Origin: Candidatus Pantoea gossypiicola
GTDB lineage: Bacteria > Pseudomonadota > Gammaproteobacteria > Enterobacterales > Enterobacteriaceae
Direction of reading: 5' to 3'
Assembly: GCF_008632075.1 (NCBI RefSeq)
Contig: NZ_VWVM01000012.1
Span: 4,533-68,532 of the forward strand
DNA: 64,000 nucleotides
Each line of letters begins with the position of its first letter. Positions within the stretch are counted from its first letter, which is position 1. The translations under genes were made by a program, and so were the position numbers. This document shows, one piece after another, positions 1 through 7,559 of the stretch. Below the pieces are notes generated by a model. It was not told where the DNA came from. It made no database searches and saw only the letters and a list, made by a program, of their open reading frames with translations.

Positions 1-1
1 G

Positions 2-658
2 AAAGAGCAGAACCGGCTGAAGGCGGCGCAGCTGATAGGCGAAATCGGGGCGCAGGCGGGGGACATTGCCAGAACGCAGGGCCAGATAGCGGGCATGAAG
101 GCGCAGCGTGACCCGTCAGCGCTGGCGGCGGCGAGGGAAGAGCTGGCCGGAAAAGGGAAGCTGAACCCGACGTCAGATGAGATAGCGAAGCAGGCTTACG
201 ACACGGCGATGAAGCCGTTCGGCACGGGTTCGTCGCTTCAGCAGGGCATCAGCGCGGTAACGGCGGCGGTGCAGGGGCTGTCGGGCGGGAACGTGGCGCA
301 GGCGCTGAGTGGGGCGGCCGCGCCGTATGTGGCGGAAAAGATACATGAGCTGACGACGGACGCGAACGGTAAGGTGAATACCGAAGCGAACCTGATGGCG
401 CACGCGGTGCTGGGTGCGGTAACCTCATATGCGTCGGGCAACGCGGCGCTGGCGGGCGCATCGGGCGCGGCGATGGGCGAGTACATTGCGCAGCAGCTGT
501 ATCCGGGCGTTAAGCGTGAGGACCTGTCTGAGGAGCAGCGACAGACGATAAGTGCGCTGGGTACGCTGGCGGCGGGTCTGGCTGGCGGCTTCGCTGGTGA
601 CAGTACGGCGGATGCGGTGGCGGGCGCGCAGGCGGGAAAAACGTCGCTGGAAAACAAT
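2..658 (+). repeat. CdiA pre-toxin direct repeat, copy 1
   Basis: GC-rich segment coding for the pre-toxin domain. It is nearly identical to 1762-2419 and similar to 4015-4673. It breaks off sharply after the LENN codons, where the three cassettes become unrelated. Such homology is the substrate for recombinational swapping of CDI toxins. Confidence 0.9.
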
Positions 659-1315
659 AATCTTTTACTGCCAAGACCAGTAGTTGTGCCTGTTCCTGGA
701 TTACCAATGAGTCCGGGCGACAAAGTTGTTCAGGACGCTAACAACAATATTGCATCGGAACTGGATAAGGCTGTGAAAGGGTCAGGAACTGAGGCGGATA
801 CGCCGCCGATTACGGATGGCCCTTCGATCGTTGAAGCACGTGACGAAGCTGCAAAGACCCGCGATCCGAATGTGGCGAAGGCTCTGACAGATGCGGAGAA
901 AACGGAGCTGGGTGGTTCAGGCTCAGGAACGCCAGGCGGCTGGGGACCTCAGGATGAGGAGAATGCGCGGAGTAATAAAAGTAACCAAAACAATAATTTT
1001 GATCGTTTCAAAAAAGATGACCTTGTTTCTTCAGCCAATGAGCCAATTAACGAACAGGGTTTATCCGCAGCGGCGAGAGCATGGGAGAAACATGCTGGCA
1101 GGCCTGGCGGTGTTTTTGAACCATTAAAAGGTAATCCAGCTCAAAAAAGCGAAGCTGCGAATAAGTTTGTAAACGAAGTTTTGAATAATACAAATACTGT
1201 AAAAACAGATCTTTCCAGAGGAGGTGTAGAGTATAGGCTTCCTGATGGAAGAGGAATACGCTATAACTCTGATGGTTCATTTTCTGGTTTCTTAGATCCT
1301 AAAACGCCGAGATAA
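2..1315 (+). CDS. CdiA C-terminal fragment with toxin domain (cassette 1), 5' truncated by window edge
   Basis: This is the C-terminal 437 residues of a CdiA-type contact-dependent inhibition effector, a two-partner-secreted surface stick whose tip is delivered into neighbouring cells. The reading frame is open from base 2, so the Met at 95 is internal and the gene starts outside the window. The GC-rich first part (to about 658) is the conserved pre-toxin region and ends in an LENN motif at 647-658, the counterpart of the VENN boundary. What follows is the variable toxin region, Pro/Ala-rich and then AT-rich, ending in a Gly-Arg-rich tail (PDGRGIR, then DGSF, GFL). I could not assign the toxin to a named nuclease family; the tail resembles tails of other polymorphic toxins. 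Four bases separate it from its presumed immunity gene. Whether it belongs to the full-length cdiA or is itself an orphan cassette cannot be seen. Confidence 0.88.
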   Translation, partial: KEQNRLKAAQLIGEIGAQAGDIARTQGQIAGMKAQRDPSALAAAREELAGKGKLNPTSDEIAKQAYDTAMKPFGTGSSLQQGISAVTAAVQGLSGGNVAQALSGAAAPYVAEKIHELTTDANGKVNTEANLMAHAVLGAVTSYASGNAALAGASGAAMGEYIAQQLYPGVKREDLSEEQRQTISALGTLAAGLAGGFAGDSTADAVAGAQAGKTSLENNNLLLPRPVVVPVPGLPMSPGDKVVQDANNNIASELDKAVKGSGTEADTPPITDGPSIVEARDEAAKTRDPNVAKALTDAEKTELGGSGSGTPGGWGPQDEENARSNKSNQNNNFDRFKKDDLVSSANEPINEQGLSAAARAWEKHAGRPGGVFEPLKGNPAQKSEAANKFVNEVLNNTNTVKTDLSRGGVEYRLPDGRGIRYNSDGSFSGFLDPKTPR

Positions 1316-1319
1316 AAAT

Positions 1320-1559
1320 ATGGATAATAGCTTCGAAATAACCTTCTTCAGTGATTCTAAATACGAAGAAATTACAGCAGAGATCTCTTACAAGGACCAA
1401 ATACTTTGCCAATTAAATAAAGATAAGGGACCCGAGAATATTGAAATTGAGTTTTTTTCGGATGCTAGGTTATTAGCTGATCAGGATAGAATGAAGTTCA
1501 GCTTGAGTACTTTTTTACAAGTAATAACTGAAGCAACGGAAGAATTAAAAATATCTTAA
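1320..1559 (+). CDS. Putative immunity protein for cassette 1 toxin
   Basis: Small acidic protein of 79 residues, AT-rich, starting five bases after the toxin stop. Position and size make it the likely CdiI immunity partner, which would bind the preceding toxin domain in the cytoplasm and protect siblings. It contains two FFSD-like segments (FFSDSKYEEITAEI and IEFFSDARLL), a pattern I associate with small immunity proteins of polymorphic toxin systems, but I do not assign a named Imm family. No signal peptide or membrane segment is visible. Function is inferred from context only. Confidence 0.75.
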   Translation: MDNSFEITFFSDSKYEEITAEISYKDQILCQLNKDKGPENIEIEFFSDARLLADQDRMKFSLSTFLQVITEATEELKIS

Positions 1560-1591
1560 CTTGCTGTGAATCCTGGCCAGTCTGGCAAAAC

Positions 1592-2419
1592 GTGCTGGCG
1601 GGGCTGAACGGTAGCGGCAGCGCGGACTCGGTAACGAAGTCGGCGGTGAGCGAAGGCACTGTCGTTATCCGCGACACATCGAAGCAGATGCATGACGTGG
1701 CGGACCTCAGCCGCGACGTAGCAAACGCAAATCCGGGGCTGGACGTTATCTTTGATAAAGAGAAGGAGCAGAACCGGCTGAAGGCGGCGCAGCTGATAGG
1801 CGAAATCGGGGCGCAGGCGGGGGACATTGCCAGAACGCAGGGCCAGATAGCGGGCATGAAGGCGCAGCGTGACCCGTCAGCGCTGGCGGCGGCCAGGGAA
1901 GAGCTGGCGGGAAAAGGGAAGCTGAACCCGACGCCAGATGAAATAGCGAAACAGGCTTACGACACGGCGATGAAGCCGTTCGGCACGGGTTCGGCACTTC
2001 AGCAGGGCATCAGCGCGGTGACGGCGGCGGTGCAGGGCCTGTCGGGCGGGAACGTGGCACAGGCGGTAAGCGGTGCGGCCGCGCCGTACCTGGCAGAAAA
2101 GATACATGAGCTGACCACGGACGCGAACGGTAAGGTGAATACCGAAGCGAACCTGATGGCGCACGCGGTGCTGGGTGCGGTAACCTCCTATGCGGCGGGC
2201 AACGCGGCGCTGGCTGGCGCATCGGGCGCGGCGATGGGCGAGTACATTGCGCAGCAGCTGTATCCGGGTGTCAAGCGTGAGGACCTGAGTGAAGAGCAGC
2301 GGCAGACGATAAGCGCGCTGGGTACGCTTGCGGCGGGTCTGGCTGGCGGCGTCGCTGGTGACAGTACGGCGGATGCGGTGGCGGGCGCGCAGGCGGGTAA
2401 GAATGCACTGGAAAATAAC
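1592..2419 (+). repeat. CdiA pre-toxin direct repeat, copy 2
   Basis: Second copy. It begins at the codons for VLAGLNGSGS, which correspond to 3849 onward in copy 3, and ends at the LENN codons. Between 1762 and 2419 it differs from copy 1 by scattered substitutions only. Confidence 0.9.
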
Positions 2420-3217
2420 GCACTGAGTGATATTGCGCAGGCGCAGGCTGAAGGAAAAACGCCGGAACAGAAGGCCGGTGAGTACGTTGAGGCGGAAAAC
2501 GAGCGCTATAAAAAGGCCAACTGCGGCGGCATGAGTGCCGAAGCCTGCTCGGTGAAGATGTACACTGAACGGCGTGAAGCACTGAAAGATATGGCGTCAG
2601 CGGGTGTAGAGTTCGGTAGCGACTTCATCCCTGTTTACGGCGACATAAAGAGTTTTGCGGAAGCGCAGTCGGCTCTCGATTATTTGGCAGCGGTAGTCGG
2701 TATTATACCGGGCGCAGGTGATGTTGCCGGTAAGGCCATCAAAGCAGCAGAAACGGCACTGAAGAAAGGTGATGTTGCTGAAGCATCGAAGCTGATTAAT
2801 AAGGCCAGCGATGAAATATCGGCCTACAGTTCAGCTACCTATCCAAAACTGAAAGAAGATCTGATCCAGCAAAATCTGAATAATATCGCGAAGCAAGATC
2901 CCAGACTGGCGGCGGTTGTCAAAGGTGATAATGGAAAGCTGAACTATGGTGTTGGTACTGGCACTAAAGAGGAAGCTGATCGGCTGGGTAAAATTTGGGT
3001 GGGAGACGGAGCCAGACCAACAAGTGATGGCACAGGATTAGTCAGTGCTGATGGAACCAGAATTTATAGATCCCCTAAAGAAAAGCCAAATGCTCCAGAT
3101 TCATTAAATCCAACGGGAACTCAGGCTAACTTTGAAAGTTATACAAAAAATATTGAAACAGGAAAAATGGATAAAACTGGTAATGGTCATTTGAATATTT
3201 CAGGGGGAAATAAATGA
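1592..3217 (+). CDS. Orphan CdiA C-terminal toxin module (cassette 2)
   Basis: 541 residues from a GTG codon at 1592. There is no visible Shine-Dalgarno sequence, so this looks like a displaced cdiA 3' end rather than a normally expressed gene. The first 276 codons closely match cassettes 1 and 3 and end in LENN at 2408-2419. The variable part has a hydrophobic pre-toxin segment (FIPVYGDIKSF, then GIIPGAGDVAGKA, resembling PT-TG type linkers) and a C-terminal domain with GVGTGTKEEADRLG, WVGDGA, SADGTRIYRSP and a final GNGHLNI. That C-terminal arrangement recurs in CDI and other polymorphic toxins, where some members are tRNA nucleases; I do not claim the specific activity. It overlaps the next gene by ATGA. 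Orphan toxins of this sort can become active by recombination onto the full-length cdiA. Confidence 0.82.
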   Translation: MLAGLNGSGSADSVTKSAVSEGTVVIRDTSKQMHDVADLSRDVANANPGLDVIFDKEKEQNRLKAAQLIGEIGAQAGDIARTQGQIAGMKAQRDPSALAAAREELAGKGKLNPTPDEIAKQAYDTAMKPFGTGSALQQGISAVTAAVQGLSGGNVAQAVSGAAAPYLAEKIHELTTDANGKVNTEANLMAHAVLGAVTSYAAGNAALAGASGAAMGEYIAQQLYPGVKREDLSEEQRQTISALGTLAAGLAGGVAGDSTADAVAGAQAGKNALENNALSDIAQAQAEGKTPEQKAGEYVEAENERYKKANCGGMSAEACSVKMYTERREALKDMASAGVEFGSDFIPVYGDIKSFAEAQSALDYLAAVVGIIPGAGDVAGKAIKAAETALKKGDVAEASKLINKASDEISAYSSATYPKLKEDLIQQNLNNIAKQDPRLAAVVKGDNGKLNYGVGTGTKEEADRLGKIWVGDGARPTSDGTGLVSADGTRIYRSPKEKPNAPDSLNPTGTQANFESYTKNIETGKMDKTGNGHLNISGGNK

Positions 3218-3561
3218 AAGCATCTCTGAGAAGTATTAGTTGTGATTGGCTTGATTTATCAAGTTATGAACCTGAAGAAGATGATTGTTTTCAATTTTTA
3301 GCCCATTTATGTATAGGGCCATCAGGAGAAAAAGGAATAAATCATTTTGAGGTTTATGTTTGTACCCCTGAATGGCTCTGCAAACACCACTGGCTGCCAG
3401 AATTGATGCGCCATACGCTTCTTGTGCGTAAATACGATCTGGATGAGATCACCAAAACCATTACGGATTATATCGACCAGTGCGAAGGGAGAGACTGGAT
3501 GGATATAGCGCATAAACTCTCCCGCGTCTTTGCCTGGGAATATGAAGATTATCAGCCTTAA
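3214..3561 (+). CDS. Immunity protein, Imm8-like (cassette 2)
   Basis: 115 residues, translationally coupled to the preceding toxin by an ATGA overlap. The sequence fits the Imm8 immunity family: a start resembling MKA-LRSI, a central GPSGEKGINHFEVYVCTPEWL block, then CEGRDW and a WEYEDY ending. It should neutralise the cassette 2 toxin by direct binding in the cytoplasm. AT-rich at its 5' end and GC-richer after about 3365. The family call is from recalled motifs, not a database search. Confidence 0.8.
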   Translation: MKASLRSISCDWLDLSSYEPEEDDCFQFLAHLCIGPSGEKGINHFEVYVCTPEWLCKHHWLPELMRHTLLVRKYDLDEITKTITDYIDQCEGRDWMDIAHKLSRVFAWEYEDYQP

Positions 3562-3578
3562 ACGTTAAATCCCGGCCA

Positions 3579-4673
3579 GTGAGCCACAGCAACTGGCAGA
3601 GCGTGGCCGAACAGACCGGGATTTTTGCGGGTAAGGGCGGCTTTGACGTGACGGTGGGTGAGCACACGCAGCTGAACGGTGCGGTCATCAGCTCGACGTC
3701 CACCGCCGATAAGAACCGGCTCGACACCGGCACGCTGGGCTTCAGCGACATTGAGAACCACGCGGACTATAAGGTGGAGCATCAGAGCGCGGGGATAAGC
3801 ACCGGCGGCGGCATCGGCGGTCATTTCGAAAGCAACATGACTCAAAACGTGCTGGCGGGGCTGAACGGCAGCGGCAGCGCGGAGAGCACCACGAGGTCGG
3901 CGGTGAGCGAAGGCACTGTCGTTATCCGCGATAAGGAAAAACAGGCTCAGGACGTTGCAGATTTAAGCCGCGACGTGGCGAACGCAAATCCGGGGCTGGA
4001 CGTCATCTTCGACAAGGAGAAGGAGCAGAACCGGCTGAAGGCGGCTCTGCTGATAGGCGAAATCGGGGCGCAGGCGGGGGATATCGCGCGGACGCAGGGT
4101 GAGATAGCGGGCCTGAAGGCGCAGCAGGACCCGGCAGCGCTGGCGGCGGCCAGGGAAGAGCTGGCCGGAAAAGGGAAGCTGAACCCGACGTCAGATGAGA
4201 TAGCGAAGCAGGCTTACGACACGGCGATGAAGCCGTTCGGCACGGGTTCGGCACTTCAGCAGGGCATCAGCGCGGTAACGGCGGCGGTGCAGGGGCTGTC
4301 GGGCGGTAACGTTGCACAGGCGCTGAGCGGGGCGGCAGCGCCGTACCTGGCGCAAAAGATCCACGATCTGACCCAAAACAACCCGGAAGCGCAGGCAATG
4401 GCGCATGCGGTTATTGGTGCGGTAACGTCTTACGCGTCGGGTAACTCAGCGCTGGCAGGCGCAGCCGGAGCGGTCAGCGGCGAACTGATGGCGAAGCTGG
4501 TGATGAACCAGCTGTATCCGGGTAAAGCGGTTGGTGACCTGTCGGAAACCGAGAAGCAGACCATCAGCGCACTGGGTACGCTGGCGGCGGGCCTTGCGGG
4601 CGGCGTGACCGGTGACAGCACGGCTGATGCTGTGTCGGGTGCGCAGGCGGAACAGAACGCCGTTAACAATAAC
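3579..4673 (+). repeat. CdiA pre-toxin direct repeat, copy 3
   Basis: Third and longest copy, carrying about 270 extra bases at its 5' side. It is the most diverged: its middle (about 4360-4560) differs in length and sequence from copies 1 and 2, and the terminal motif is VNNN. Confidence 0.88.
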
Positions 4674-5567
4674 CTGTTTGGCGGAACGGAAGACGGTCAG
4701 GAGACGTTCGTGCGGGAGCACGGTAAAGACGTGCTGTCATGTACAGACGATCCGTCTTCAGCCAACTGCCAGCGTGGTGAGGCGGTGAATAAAGCGATAG
4801 CGGTCGCTTTAGGTGCCGGTGCCGCAGGCGGTGCGGTTGTTGCGGCGACGCCGGAGCTGATAGCGACGGTACAGGCGGCGATAAGCGGATGCGGAGCAAA
4901 TCCGGTGCTGTGTGCCAATGAGGTCAGCATCTGGGTAGCAGAAATGGCCGCAGGTGATGCTTTACCGGCGGGACTGACGGTCGCCACGGTCAGCAAAATG
5001 CCTGCTGAAACGCTATCAGAACTGAAAGCACTGATGACCGTTGAGAAACAGACCGGAAGTAAGGTTACGAATGAATCGCTGGAAAGCGTAGTAACAACTT
5101 CCGGCGGTAAAGGAAACTGGAATAAGGATCTCAATAATCCTCAGCCTAATACTGTTTATAACGTTGATGGTGATAAAATTTATAAAACGGATCACTTATC
5201 AAGACCAAGTCAGGTAGAGGCCACTCTCAGCCCTAACGTTAAAGACAGAAATACTTATCAGCAATGTAAAGCAGGTAAGTGTGGGGTTGCAGGAGATGAA
5301 GGTGGCCATTTAATAGCCTCCATTTTCAACGGGCCTGGCGAAAAGCTGAACCTTCTGCCAATGGATGGTAATCTGAATAAAGGTGCCTGGAAACAGATGG
5401 AAAATACCTGGGCAAAAGCGCTGAGTGAAGGCAAGGAAGTGAAGGTCAATATTCAGCCATCATATGTGGGTGATAGTGTCAGGCCGGACAAGTTCTACGT
5501 AGAATATACGATAGACGGGGGACGACCTATCGAGGAAACCTTCAAGAATGCACCGGGAGGAAAATAG
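3579..5567 (+). CDS. Orphan CdiA C-terminal toxin module with DNA/RNA non-specific endonuclease-like domain (cassette 3)
   Basis: 662 residues from GTG at 3579. It keeps the most upstream CdiA sequence of the three cassettes, including the EQTGIFAGKGGFDVTVGEHTQL block that precedes the pre-toxin region in full CdiA proteins. The boundary motif is degenerate, VNNN at 4662-4673 instead of VENN/LENN. After a Gly/Ala-rich hydrophobic linker (about residues 400-450) the last 90 residues hold GGHLIASIFNG (His near 577) and LNLLPMDGNLNKGAW, the His and Asn pattern of the DNA/RNA non-specific endonuclease group (Endonuclea_NS_2 type). The expected product is a nuclease acting in the target cytoplasm. 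The YezG-like immunity gene downstream supports this, since YezG relatives pair with nucleases. No Shine-Dalgarno is evident at the start. Confidence 0.85.
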   Translation: MSHSNWQSVAEQTGIFAGKGGFDVTVGEHTQLNGAVISSTSTADKNRLDTGTLGFSDIENHADYKVEHQSAGISTGGGIGGHFESNMTQNVLAGLNGSGSAESTTRSAVSEGTVVIRDKEKQAQDVADLSRDVANANPGLDVIFDKEKEQNRLKAALLIGEIGAQAGDIARTQGEIAGLKAQQDPAALAAAREELAGKGKLNPTSDEIAKQAYDTAMKPFGTGSALQQGISAVTAAVQGLSGGNVAQALSGAAAPYLAQKIHDLTQNNPEAQAMAHAVIGAVTSYASGNSALAGAAGAVSGELMAKLVMNQLYPGKAVGDLSETEKQTISALGTLAAGLAGGVTGDSTADAVSGAQAEQNAVNNNLFGGTEDGQETFVREHGKDVLSCTDDPSSANCQRGEAVNKAIAVALGAGAAGGAVVAATPELIATVQAAISGCGANPVLCANEVSIWVAEMAAGDALPAGLTVATVSKMPAETLSELKALMTVEKQTGSKVTNESLESVVTTSGGKGNWNKDLNNPQPNTVYNVDGDKIYKTDHLSRPSQVEATLSPNVKDRNTYQQCKAGKCGVAGDEGGHLIASIFNGPGEKLNLLPMDGNLNKGAWKQMENTWAKALSEGKEVKVNIQPSYVGDSVRPDKFYVEYTIDGGRPIEETFKNAPGGK

Positions 5568-5902
5568 TGCGGACAGACCAAGAAATCTACAATGATATTG
5601 GTTCAATATTACTGGCAGTAGTTCCTGATGCTGCATTAAAGGTAATCATGCGGGCAGAATTATCCTCTGAGAATGATCACTGTAAATGTGAATTTGATTA
5701 TGTAGATAAACTTACAGGAAATACGAAATGGTTTTCTGCGGGATCAAGAGCTAACAGTGATCTACTAGATCTTCTTGTTGAGCTAAGAAATTATTTTGTT
5801 GCTAACTTTAACTCTCAGGAAAAGCCGTTCTGGCACGGTTGTGAAGTCACTGTAGATATTGAAACGCTCAAGATAAATATTGATTTCAAATATGATGATT
5901 AA
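5567..5902 (+). CDS. Immunity protein, YezG-like (cassette 3)
   Basis: 111 residues from a GTG that overlaps the last base of the toxin stop, so the two are coupled. The N-terminal IYNDIGSILLAVVPDA helix, a central segment with KWFSAG, a Leu-rich helix (LLDLLVELRNYF) and the acidic ending with FKYDD resemble the YezG/DUF600 immunity family, whose B. subtilis member neutralises the YeeF nuclease. This agrees with the nuclease-like toxin upstream. A strong terminator follows directly, closing the cassette array. Confidence 0.78.
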   Translation: MRTDQEIYNDIGSILLAVVPDAALKVIMRAELSSENDHCKCEFDYVDKLTGNTKWFSAGSRANSDLLDLLVELRNYFVANFNSQEKPFWHGCEVTVDIETLKINIDFKYDD

Positions 5903-5905
5903 GTA

Positions 5906-5942
5906 AAAGATCCCGGTCATTGCACCGGGATCTTTGCTTTTA
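5906..5942 (+). terminator. Rho-independent terminator after the CDI cassettes
   Basis: A 12-bp perfect stem (5906-5917 with 5924-5935, core GATCCCGGT/ACCGGGATC) with a six-base loop, followed by a T-rich tail. It lies just after the cassette 3 immunity stop. Symmetric A and T flanks let it also serve the SymE-like gene ending at 5961 on the other strand. Confidence 0.9.
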
Positions 5943-5960
5943 AGCCCCTAATCCTCCCAC

Positions 5961-6284
5961 TTACCGCCGCTGCAACCGAATCACACCGGGCGCAGTGGTA
6001 ACCTCCAGCTGTTCCGCCTCAGTGATACCGAAACCGGTCAGCCAGTCGCCGCCGATAATCACTTCGCCGTTATCCCGTACCCAGTCAGCTCCCGGATTTT
6101 GCCACTGCTGGCTGGCTTCGCAGAGTTCTTTCCACTCCGCTTCATCGGTCACGGTTGTCACTGTCAGCGCGTTATCCCGCAGCATCAGCCGGATCGGTGT
6201 GCCGGTGGTAAATCCGAGTGCGGCCAGCTGACCGCCTGTGATGGTCAGCTCCGGGACGGGTTCCTCAATAAAAGTGATGTTCAT
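5961..6284 (-). CDS. SymE-like protein with two SymE-type half domains
   Basis: 107 residues. The first half (residues about 10-45: PELTITGGQLAALGF then GTPIRLML) matches the SymE/AbrB-like swapped-hairpin pattern seen in the upstream gene. A second related copy lies at about 70-107 (EVIIGGDWLTGFGI then EQLEVTT, IRLQR). So the protein looks like an internally duplicated SymE unit. E. coli SymE is an SOS-induced AbrB-fold protein with nucleic-acid-directed toxicity, controlled by the antisense RNA SymR. Whether this relative is toxic is unknown. It is the downstream gene of a two-gene operon, coupled by ATGA. Confidence 0.7.
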   Translation of the reverse strand: MNITFIEEPVPELTITGGQLAALGFTTGTPIRLMLRDNALTVTTVTDEAEWKELCEASQQWQNPGADWVRDNGEVIIGGDWLTGFGITEAEQLEVTTAPGVIRLQRR

Positions 6285-6505
6285 ACGTTCTCCTCCGTGA
6301 GGTGAGTAGTGCGGATAATCAGCTGGCCCTGTTCGGCGATGATGCTGACCGGCTGGCCTTTAATAAATCCTAACTGTTCCAGCCATCGTCCTTTGATGGT
6401 CAGTTGAGGTAAGGGGTTCGGTCTGCCGCCGTTGGGGCGGTATCCGACGATGCTTTTGCGTGCTTGGGGTACAGCAGGTTCTGACGTAGAATCTTTTCCA
6501 GCCAT
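6281..6505 (-). CDS. SymE family toxin-like protein
   Basis: 74 residues with a good Shine-Dalgarno (TAGGAG). It has the SymE hallmarks: a disordered basic N-terminus, a VGYRPNGGRPNPLP segment like the VSYxSRYPDYSRIP stretch of SymE, then LTIKGRWLEQLGF, GQPVSI and a GQLIIRT strand. It lacks the helical C-terminal tail of the 113-residue E. coli protein. The family acts as a type I toxin or DNA-condensing AbrB-fold protein. The neighbouring CDI and RelE-like genes fit a toxin-rich island, where SymE relatives often occur. Confidence 0.78.
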   Translation of the reverse strand: MAGKDSTSEPAVPQARKSIVGYRPNGGRPNPLPQLTIKGRWLEQLGFIKGQPVSIIAEQGQLIIRTTHLTEENV

Positions 6506-6873
6506 AATTAACTCCTACCTAGTTAGTTGTGGTCAGCGGGCTGCTGGTGTTCCACCACCTTCAGCCCGCGCTAATAATCTTTCGTTATGCTCTTCCTTTC
6601 CTGTTTTCTCCTGTTCAAATATACATCGTCCGCTTTGTAAACTCGCTGAAAGCTAAGTAATAGATTGCGAGGCATCTCTGAAAAACGGATTGTTTTTCCA
6701 TTAACCATTTCGTTTACATCCTCTTCCCCATATCCTCTCCAGCATCCGTAATCGGCTATTTAGTTCTATTGGTGTGTCGATTTCCGGCATCGCATGCGAG
6801 CGAAATGGAGATGACAGAGAAAGGGATGACAGGCATGATGACACCACAAACGACACCACACGAGAGTCAGGCT
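6506..6873. other. Intergenic region, no gene seen
   Basis: About 370 bases between the divergent SymE-like operon and the RHH/RelE pair. Reading frames run through it on both strands, but none has coding character. An in-frame upstream extension of the antitoxin (from 6769) lacks family homology. Promoters for both operons must lie here; I could not fix them. Confidence 0.5.
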
Positions 6874-7158
6874 ATGAGCACTATCCACTTCAGGATTGAT
6901 GACGACGTTAAACGACTTGCCATGCAGGCAGCCGAGCGCCAGAAGAAGACGCTGACTGAGGTTATGCGTCAGCGAGCGGAAGAGCTGGCTGCTGAAGAGC
7001 GGCACTATCAGGACAGTAAACATGATGCATGGCTGGAAGAGCAGATAGCGGCGGCATTCAGTCGTTATGATGCCGGCGAAAGTGAGTTCATCAGTAACGA
7101 TGAAATGAATACCCGCATGGAAGAGCTTAAAGCGCAGGCCGCGCAGGGAACATTGTGA
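6874..7158 (+). CDS. Ribbon-helix-helix antitoxin (RelB/ParD-like)
   Basis: 94 residues when started at the ATG at 6874, where the protein begins with STIHFRIDDDVKRLA, the beta strand and first helix of a ribbon-helix-helix DNA-binding fold. A 35-residue extension to 6769 is possible but has no family character. The C-terminal half (EAGxSEFISNDEMNTRMEELKA-like) is the flexible toxin-wrapping tail. It should bind and neutralise the toxin encoded next and repress its own promoter. It overlaps the toxin gene by four bases (GTGA), which is typical of such pairs. Confidence 0.85.
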   Translation: MSTIHFRIDDDVKRLAMQAAERQKKTLTEVMRQRAEELAAEERHYQDSKHDAWLEEQIAAAFSRYDAGESEFISNDEMNTRMEELKAQAAQGTL

Positions 7159-7454
7159 TATCAGCCGTTCAATGGGAAAAACAGGCGCAGGCGGACAGGG
7201 AAATAATATTTCGTTATCTGTATCGTGAGGCTGGCCTGCTGGTAGCCAGTGCAACAGACGATAAGTTTACCCGGTTGGCCAGTCTGCTTAGCGAAAACCC
7301 GCGGGCTGGCACTAAAGTCGGAACAGAAAAACAGCTTAAACTGGTGGTGCCACGCTTACCGTTCATTATCATCTATGTAGCTGAAACAGATGCGGTTCGC
7401 ATCCTGCGTATACTGCACACATCCCGAAAAATATCGGGTCGCTATCAAAGATAG
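7155..7454 (+). CDS. RelE/ParE superfamily toxin
   Basis: 99 residues from GTG, coupled to the antitoxin. It shows the RelE/ParE layout: an N-terminal QWEKQAQADREIIFRYL helix, a central ENPRAGTKVG turn with basic residues, then LVVPRLPFIIIYV and IRILRILHTSRK strands. The ending HTSRKI fits the ParE/RelE active edge. ParE members poison gyrase and RelE members cut mRNA at the ribosome; the sequence alone does not decide which. Confidence 0.86.
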   Translation: MISAVQWEKQAQADREIIFRYLYREAGLLVASATDDKFTRLASLLSENPRAGTKVGTEKQLKLVVPRLPFIIIYVAETDAVRILRILHTSRKISGRYQR

Positions 7455-7559
7455 TCTGCCACTCGAGCCTGCATCAGGTTGTCAGGCTCACGAGCTACGG
7501 TAGAGAGAGCGGTGCGCTCAGGAGGCCGATGAAATCATCAGCCCCAGCCACCGCACCCA

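Noticed and set aside
95..97. ATG at 95 as the start of the first CDI gene
   Set aside because: The frame is open to base 2 and matches the other cassettes upstream of this Met, so the gene enters from outside the window.
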